From positions 372,001 to 436,000 of the forward strand of contig CAVRVD010000013.1 of the NCBI GenBank assembly GCA_963724535.1: a DNA stretch of 64,000 nt, given 5' to 3'. Made by a program: the position numbers and the translations under genes. The notes beneath the pieces were generated by a model. That model saw only the letters and a program-made list of their open reading frames with translations, had not been told where the DNA came from and made no database searches. This DNA is from JADJPO01 sp963724535. Its GTDB lineage: Bacteria > Actinomycetota > Actinomycetes > Actinomycetales > Kineosporiaceae. Numbering within the stretch: position 1 is the first letter of the stretch; each line of letters begins with the position of its first letter. Shown piece by piece: positions 57,360 to 64,000 of this stretch.

Positions 57360-59987
57360 TCACGAAGTGAACCACGACCACAGCGACCCTGCCATGCCCG
57401 GCAGCTGGCCACGGCCACGGCTCAGCCGCAGGTCGCCGCCCACTCCGGCTGGGCCACCGGAGACAGTGCCACCCGAGACAGTGCCACCCGAGACAGTGCT
57501 GACCGCCACCGGGCCGTCACGATCGGTGCGCACGACCCGTGCTCCGTTGCCCTCGAGCATTCCCAGCGTCGACGGCGCGGGGTGTCCGTAGTCGTTGTCG
57601 GCGCCGACGCCGACCAACGCCAGCCGTGGCGCAAGCAGCCGATACAGCGTGGGGTCCTGGCGCGCCGAGCCGTGGTGAGCCACCTTGACCACGTCGACCG
57701 CGCCGCCCGGCGGCACCGCGCCGCCCATCCCCGGCCCGGCCGCGTCCTCGCGCAGCTGGCCGGCGAGTCGACGCTGCCCGTCCACCTCCAGGTCACCGAG
57801 CGCGATCAATCGCAGCGTGCGCCCAGCCGGTTCGCGCACCTGCAGGACCACCACCAGGCCCGCCTCGTTCACGGTGGTGCCGTCGGGGTCGTCAGGGTTC
57901 TCGACGGGCATGGGCGGCAGTGCGGGCGCCGGGATGCTCCACAGCACCGACCAACCCTGGGCACCGGTCCGCCCGCTCACCGCGGACGTCACCGCGCTGG
58001 CCGGTCCCGCGGGCCGCCCGGCCAGCACCCGGGTGACCTCGGCCGCGTTGTCCCGCGGCAGGTCGAGGGCGCTGACCAGCACCGGACCGGTCGACCGGCC
58101 GGCGAGGGCGCCGGCCAGACCGGCGACATGGTCGCGGTGGAAGTGACTGAGCACTACCAGGTCCAGGGCGCGCACCCCGAGGTCGTCCAGGCACCGCTGC
58201 ATCCGCGCCGGGTCCGGCCCGGCGTCGACCAGGACCGCGCGGTCGACACCGCTGCGCACTACCAGCGCGTCGCCCTGGCCGACGTCGCAGAAGGCGACCG
58301 CCCAGTCATCGGAGCCCCAGCCGCGGCCCGTCCGAGCGCCGGCCCACCACCCGACCCCCAGCAGCAGGACGACCATCGCGGCGGCGAGTCGGCGGCGCGC
58401 CGCACCCGAGGGCCCGGCGCGGTCGGCGGGCCGGCGGGGCCCACGTTCCGGCGACTCCACCGACACCCGCAGCGTCGCCCAGACCACCCCCGCGGTGAGC
58501 ACGCCGAGCAGGACCGCGCCGCCGGCTCCCTGCGACCAGCCGACCTCGGCCACCGGGAGGGACGCCGTCCAGGCGGCGACCCGGGTGATCCACCAGGTGG
58601 CCACGCACCCGGCGGCCGCCAGGTACTCGGCCACGACCGGCCCGGCCAGGGCGACCAGGGCCGCGAGCACCCCGAGCACCGTGGCCGGCAGCACGGCAGG
58701 CTCGGCGAGCAGGTTGGCCAGGACGGCGACGGTGCTGACCTCCGGCTGCAGCAGGACGACGAGCGGCGCGCAGGCGGCCTGGGCTGCCGCCGGAGCGGCG
58801 AGAGCCAGGGCCGCCGGCCTGGGCAACCAGCGCTGCAACCTGTCCGCCCACGGCGGGGCCAGCAGCAGCAGCGAACCCGTCGCCGCCGCCGACAGGGCGA
58901 AGCCGACGTCCCGGGCCAGCCACGGATCGAGGACCAGCAGGACCAGGACACTGCCGGCCAGGGCCGGGATTCCCCTGCTGCGGCGGCTGCTGACCAGGCC
59001 GGCAAGCATGACCGCGCCCATCGCCGCCGCCCGGACGACGCTCGGCTCGGGGCGGGCCAGGACGACGAAGAAGACCAGCGCCAGCGCGGCCACCGCCAGC
59101 CGGGCCCGGCGCAGCAGCCCGACCGCGACGGCGGCCCACAGCGTCGCACCGGTCACGATCGCGACGTTGGCGCCGCTGACGGCGGTCAGGTGGGTCAGGC
59201 CGGACCGACGCAGGTCGGACTCCACCTGCGGGGTGAGCCCTGAGGTGTCGCCCACCACCAGTGACGGCAGCAGGCCACCGGCGTCCGGCGAGCGCGGTTC
59301 CACCGCGCGCCGCAGCCCCACCCGGACGTGCTCGGCGGCCCGCCACCACGGCCCGGGGTGCTCGAGCAGCCGCGGGGACCCCTGGGCCAGGACCAGGGCC
59401 GCCGCGCGCCGTCCGGCCTCGCCGGGAGCCAGCCGACCGGTGACCGCGACCCGACTGCCCACCCGGGCCGAGGCCCAGTCCCGGCCTCCGAGGACCAGCA
59501 CCGTGGTACGGACCGGGAGTCGTCGCCCACGCGCCGTCACCTCCTCGACGTCGAGGCGCACGGTGTAGCGCGCCCCCTGGTCGCGGTCCCAGCGCCCGGG
59601 CTCCACCTGCCGGGGGTCGGCGGCCACCTGCCCGACCAGGTCGGCGACAGCCTGGGCCCGCACCCAGCCCGGGAACGGTCCGGCGGCCCGGCCGGCGACC
59701 TGGACGGCTGCGGCGAGCAGGGTGGCGACCAGCGCCGAGCTGCATAGGAGGAGCTGGACGGTGGCGCGGCACGGCTGTCGTCGCGGTCCGCGGACAATGG
59801 CCAGGACACCGGCCAGGGTGAGCAACAGACCGGCGACGAGGGCCTGCGCCACGCTCGTCGGCGGCCGGGCCAGCGCCCACCAGGCACCCGCCCAACCCAC
59901 CAGCGCCGCGGGGACCAGACGCAGGTCCGCACCGCCCCGCGGGCCGCCGGGCCCGGAGGCGACCGGGGCCGGTGCCGGCAGCGACAC
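57360..59987 (-). CDS. comEC: ComEC/Rec2 DNA-uptake channel protein
   Basis: A protein of 875 residues. N-terminal membrane helices (about 25-105), a DUF4131/OB-like domain, the Competence membrane domain with about ten helices (about 235-520, LTHLTAVSGANVAIVTG) and a C-terminal metallo-beta-lactamase-like domain with LSHFHRDHVAG. It transports single-stranded DNA in transformation; the lactamase-like domain may degrade the other strand. The last 30 residues contain the repeats VSGGT. It starts one base after the comEA stop. Confidence 0.92.
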   Translation of the reverse strand: MSLPAPAPVASGPGGPRGGADLRLVPAALVGWAGAWWALARPPTSVAQALVAGLLLTLAGVLAIVRGPRRQPCRATVQLLLCSSALVATLLAAAVQVAGRAAGPFPGWVRAQAVADLVGQVAADPRQVEPGRWDRDQGARYTVRLDVEEVTARGRRLPVRTTVLVLGGRDWASARVGSRVAVTGRLAPGEAGRRAAALVLAQGSPRLLEHPGPWWRAAEHVRVGLRRAVEPRSPDAGGLLPSLVVGDTSGLTPQVESDLRRSGLTHLTAVSGANVAIVTGATLWAAVAVGLLRRARLAVAALALVFFVVLARPEPSVVRAAAMGAVMLAGLVSSRRSRGIPALAGSVLVLLVLDPWLARDVGFALSAAATGSLLLLAPPWADRLQRWLPRPAALALAAPAAAQAACAPLVVLLQPEVSTVAVLANLLAEPAVLPATVLGVLAALVALAGPVVAEYLAAAGCVATWWITRVAAWTASLPVAEVGWSQGAGGAVLLGVLTAGVVWATLRVSVESPERGPRRPADRAGPSGAARRRLAAAMVVLLLGVGWWAGARTGRGWGSDDWAVAFCDVGQGDALVVRSGVDRAVLVDAGPDPARMQRCLDDLGVRALDLVVLSHFHRDHVAGLAGALAGRSTGPVLVSALDLPRDNAAEVTRVLAGRPAGPASAVTSAVSGRTGAQGWSVLWSIPAPALPPMPVENPDDPDGTTVNEAGLVVVLQVREPAGRTLRLIALGDLEVDGQRRLAGQLREDAAGPGMGGAVPPGGAVDVVKVAHHGSARQDPTLYRLLAPRLALVGVGADNDYGHPAPSTLGMLEGNGARVVRTDRDGPVAVSTVSGGTVSGGTVSGGPAGVGGDLRLSRGRGQLPGMAGSLWSWFTS

Positions 59988-59988
59988 G

Positions 59989-60840
59989 TCAGACCGTGAC
60001 CAGCGGCCGGAGCCGCTCGAGCGTCTTCGGGCCGATCCCGCTCACCTCGCCGAGCTCCTCCACCCGACTGAACCGGTGGTGCTCACGGCGCCAGGCCAGG
60101 ATGCGCTCGGCGGTCACCGGCCCGACACCGGGCAGCTGCTCGAGCTGGGCACCGGTGGCCGCGTTCAGGTCCAGCAGCCCGGTCCCGCCGGTTCCGCCGG
60201 CGGCGTCGGACGGCGCCGCCGCCCCCGCCGCGGCGGGGGCCGGGACCGGGTCGTTCGGACCGGGGACCAGGATCTGCTCCCCGTCGGCGGGTCGGCGGGC
60301 CAGGTTGATCCGCCCCAGCGCCGCGGTCCGGTTGGCACCACCGGCCGCGGCCACGGCGTCGGCCACCCTGGCGTCGGCGTCGATCGTGACCAGCCCGGGC
60401 CGGCGGACCCGGCCCACCACGTGGACGACCACGGACGGTGCGCCACTCACCACGGCAGCGACGCCGCCCCCCGCCGGGTCGGTGCCGGCGGCCGGGGCGA
60501 CGCCGGTCGGCACCGGCGAGGGCGCGGAGAACGACGTCGCGGGCGCCACGGCGGCCGCGACGGTCTCGACTGCCGGGCCGGCGAACGGTGTCGTCCCCGG
60601 GCCGGTGAGCAGGGCACGTCCGATGATCCCGGCGGCGACCACGGCCAGGGCGACGAGCACGGCACGGACGATATGGGCCGGCATCGGCCAGGTCCCCGCG
60701 ACGGGTTGCTCGATGGGATCGGCCTGGCGCGGATCGACGGGCCGGGCGGACGAGGTCGCCGGGGCCACGCCGGACAGCCGGTCCAGCCGGCTACCCGCCT
60801 CGTCGGCAGCGGTGACGGTTCGACGTATCCGGCGTGGCAT
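59989..60840 (-). CDS. comEA: ComEA, helix-hairpin-helix DNA-binding competence protein
   Basis: A protein of 283 residues. A membrane helix at about 57-76 (IVRAVLVALAVVAAGIIG) is followed by an Ala/Pro linker. An SLBB domain (about 135-195, VVVHVVGRVRRPGLV) leads to a C-terminal double helix-hairpin-helix with LEQLPGVGPVTAERILAWR and GEVSGIGPKTLERL. It binds incoming duplex DNA outside the membrane and hands it to ComEC, encoded next. Confidence 0.93.
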   Translation of the reverse strand: MPRRIRRTVTAADEAGSRLDRLSGVAPATSSARPVDPRQADPIEQPVAGTWPMPAHIVRAVLVALAVVAAGIIGRALLTGPGTTPFAGPAVETVAAAVAPATSFSAPSPVPTGVAPAAGTDPAGGGVAAVVSGAPSVVVHVVGRVRRPGLVTIDADARVADAVAAAGGANRTAALGRINLARRPADGEQILVPGPNDPVPAPAAAGAAAPSDAAGGTGGTGLLDLNAATGAQLEQLPGVGPVTAERILAWRREHHRFSRVEELGEVSGIGPKTLERLRPLVTV

Positions 60841-60985
60841 GGCCGGGACGTTAGGCGCGACGCCGTGCCGGCGCGCAGCCCGTGGCACACCCTGTGGACA
60901 CCGCGATGATGACCCGGCCATGGGGACGGGACGGCCCTGATGTCGCGACCTGCGAGGATCGGCACCCGCCACGGCCCCGCCGGGC

Positions 60986-61837
60986 CTACTCGGCCGGAGC
61001 GACCACCACGCCGATCATGCCCGGACCGACGTGTGCGCCGACCACTGCCCCGACCTCGCCGACGTGCAGGTCGCGCAGGCCGGGCAAACGCCGCCGCAAC
61101 CGCTCGGCCAGCTCCTCGGCACGGTCGGCCGCCGCCAGGTGCTGCACACCCACGTCGACGCGTCGCGGCCCGGCCTCGGCGACGACGATCTCCTCCAGAC
61201 GGGACAGTGCCCGGGCAGCGGTGCGCACCCGTTCCAGCGGCTCGAGCCGCCCGTCGACGAGGTGCAGCAGGGGCTTGACCGCCAGGGCCGAGCCCAGCAT
61301 CGCCGCAGCGGGACCGATCCGCCCGCCCCGGCGGAGGTGCTCGAGCGTGTCGACGTACAGCCACAGGGCCGTCGCGTAGGCGCACCGGGCGGCGGCCATG
61401 GCCACCTCGTTGAGGTCGGCGCCGGCCCGCGCGGATCGGGCCGCGGCGAGGGCCGCGAACCCGAGCCCGAGGCCCAGGCTGCGCGAGTCGACGACGTCGA
61501 CGGCGATGCCGTCAACCGCCACCTCCCGAGCCGCGACCTGAGCCGCCCCCACCGTGCCGGACAGGTCGCCGGACAGATGCACCGAGACCACCCGCGCCGT
61601 GCCCGCCTCGCGGTAGGTCTGCGCGAACGCAGCAGGGGCAGGCCGCGAGGTGGTCACCGGTTGCCGGGCGGCGAGGGCCTCGGCGACCTCGCGGCTGCCG
61701 ACCTCGACCCCCTCGGCCAGCGATCGGCCGTCGATCACCACCTGCAACGGCACGACGACCAGACCCTGTTCCACGACCAGCCGGTCGGGCAGGTAGGCGG
61801 TCGAGTCGGTGACGACGGCCACTGGCGGCTCGGCCAC
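60986..61837 (-). CDS. DegV-family fatty-acid-binding protein
   Basis: A protein of 283 residues. N-terminal VAVVTDSTAYLP, then VSVHLSGDLSGTVGAAQ, LEHLRRGGRIGPAAAMLGSAL and C-terminal GAVVGAHVGPGMIGVVV are all DegV hallmarks. Family members bind acyl chains; some (FakB) present fatty acids to a kinase. No fakA-like kinase is in the window. It lies between leuS and comEA as in other Actinobacteria. Confidence 0.93.
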   Translation of the reverse strand: MAEPPVAVVTDSTAYLPDRLVVEQGLVVVPLQVVIDGRSLAEGVEVGSREVAEALAARQPVTTSRPAPAAFAQTYREAGTARVVSVHLSGDLSGTVGAAQVAAREVAVDGIAVDVVDSRSLGLGLGFAALAAARSARAGADLNEVAMAAARCAYATALWLYVDTLEHLRRGGRIGPAAAMLGSALAVKPLLHLVDGRLEPLERVRTAARALSRLEEIVVAEAGPRRVDVGVQHLAAADRAEELAERLRRRLPGLRDLHVGEVGAVVGAHVGPGMIGVVVAPAE

Positions 61838-61840
61838 GGC

Positions 61841-64000
<2,160 letters not shown>

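Overview
The window is about 70% G+C, uses GTG starts freely, joins many neighbouring genes by ATGA, GTGA or TGATG overlaps, and shows clear Shine-Dalgarno sites alongside apparent leaderless starts. With an actinobacterial core gene order (era - corC-like - ybeY - phoH ... rsmE - dnaJ - hrcA ... hemW ... lepA ... rpsT / holA ... comEC - comEA - degV - leuS, the order seen in Mycobacterium), this points to a high-GC Actinomycetota chromosome. Pseudonocardiales or a related order would fit, but the genus cannot be fixed from sequence alone. No rRNA, tRNA, CRISPR array, prophage or transposase was seen.

Layout. (1) 1-8756: an ini-like envelope-stress locus: the C-terminal part of a LuxR-type regulator, an IniB-like low-complexity protein, two coupled dynamin-like GTPases (IniA-like and IniC-like), an acidic protein on the opposite strand, and an Hsp70 ATPase domain tethered to the membrane. 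(2) 8804-14076, minus strand: era, a CBS/CorC membrane protein, ybeY, phoH and a HIT protein. PhoH is interrupted by a 358-residue intein with the residues of a class 3 intein and a probably dead LAGLIDADG endonuclease. (3) 14126-15770, plus: an ECF sigma factor and its overlapping membrane partner with GerMN and Gmad2-type domains. (4) 15811-23971, minus: a complete branched-chain-amino-acid-type ABC importer interleaved with two acyl-CoA ligase family genes. (5) 24175-33477: rsmE, dnaJ and hrcA behind a perfect CIRCE operator, divergent from a DUF3097 gene; then a DUF4870 protein, hemW, gpsA, a MOSC protein and lepA. (6) 33478-51000: an accessory catabolic island with an alpha/beta hydrolase, a dipeptide/opine-type ABC importer with fused ATPases, an IclR regulator, an MttB-superfamily methyltransferase without pyrrolysine, an iron alcohol dehydrogenase, an aldehyde dehydrogenase, an enolase-superfamily enzyme, a dimethylglycine-dehydrogenase-like flavoprotein and a second amine-oxidase-like flavoprotein. 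(7) 51143-54590: a circularly permuted ATP-grasp / alpha-E / transglutaminase operon whose ATP-grasp ends in a 16-glutamine tract. (8) 54704-64000: a PemK-like protein, rpsT and its terminator, holA, a CoxG-like protein, comEC, comEA, degV and the C-terminal part of leuS.

How it works together. Housekeeping genes for translation, RNA processing, heat shock and DNA uptake form a conserved backbone. Two accessory blocks, about 14.1-24.0 kb and 33.9-54.6 kb, interrupt it. The second reads as an import-and-degradation route for an N-methylated or quaternary amine: ABC uptake, IclR control, methyl removal by MttB-like and flavin/folate enzymes, and alcohol and aldehyde oxidation. The substrate is inferred from gene families only. 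The most distinctive items are the PhoH intein, the ini/Hsp70 locus and the MttB-containing island.
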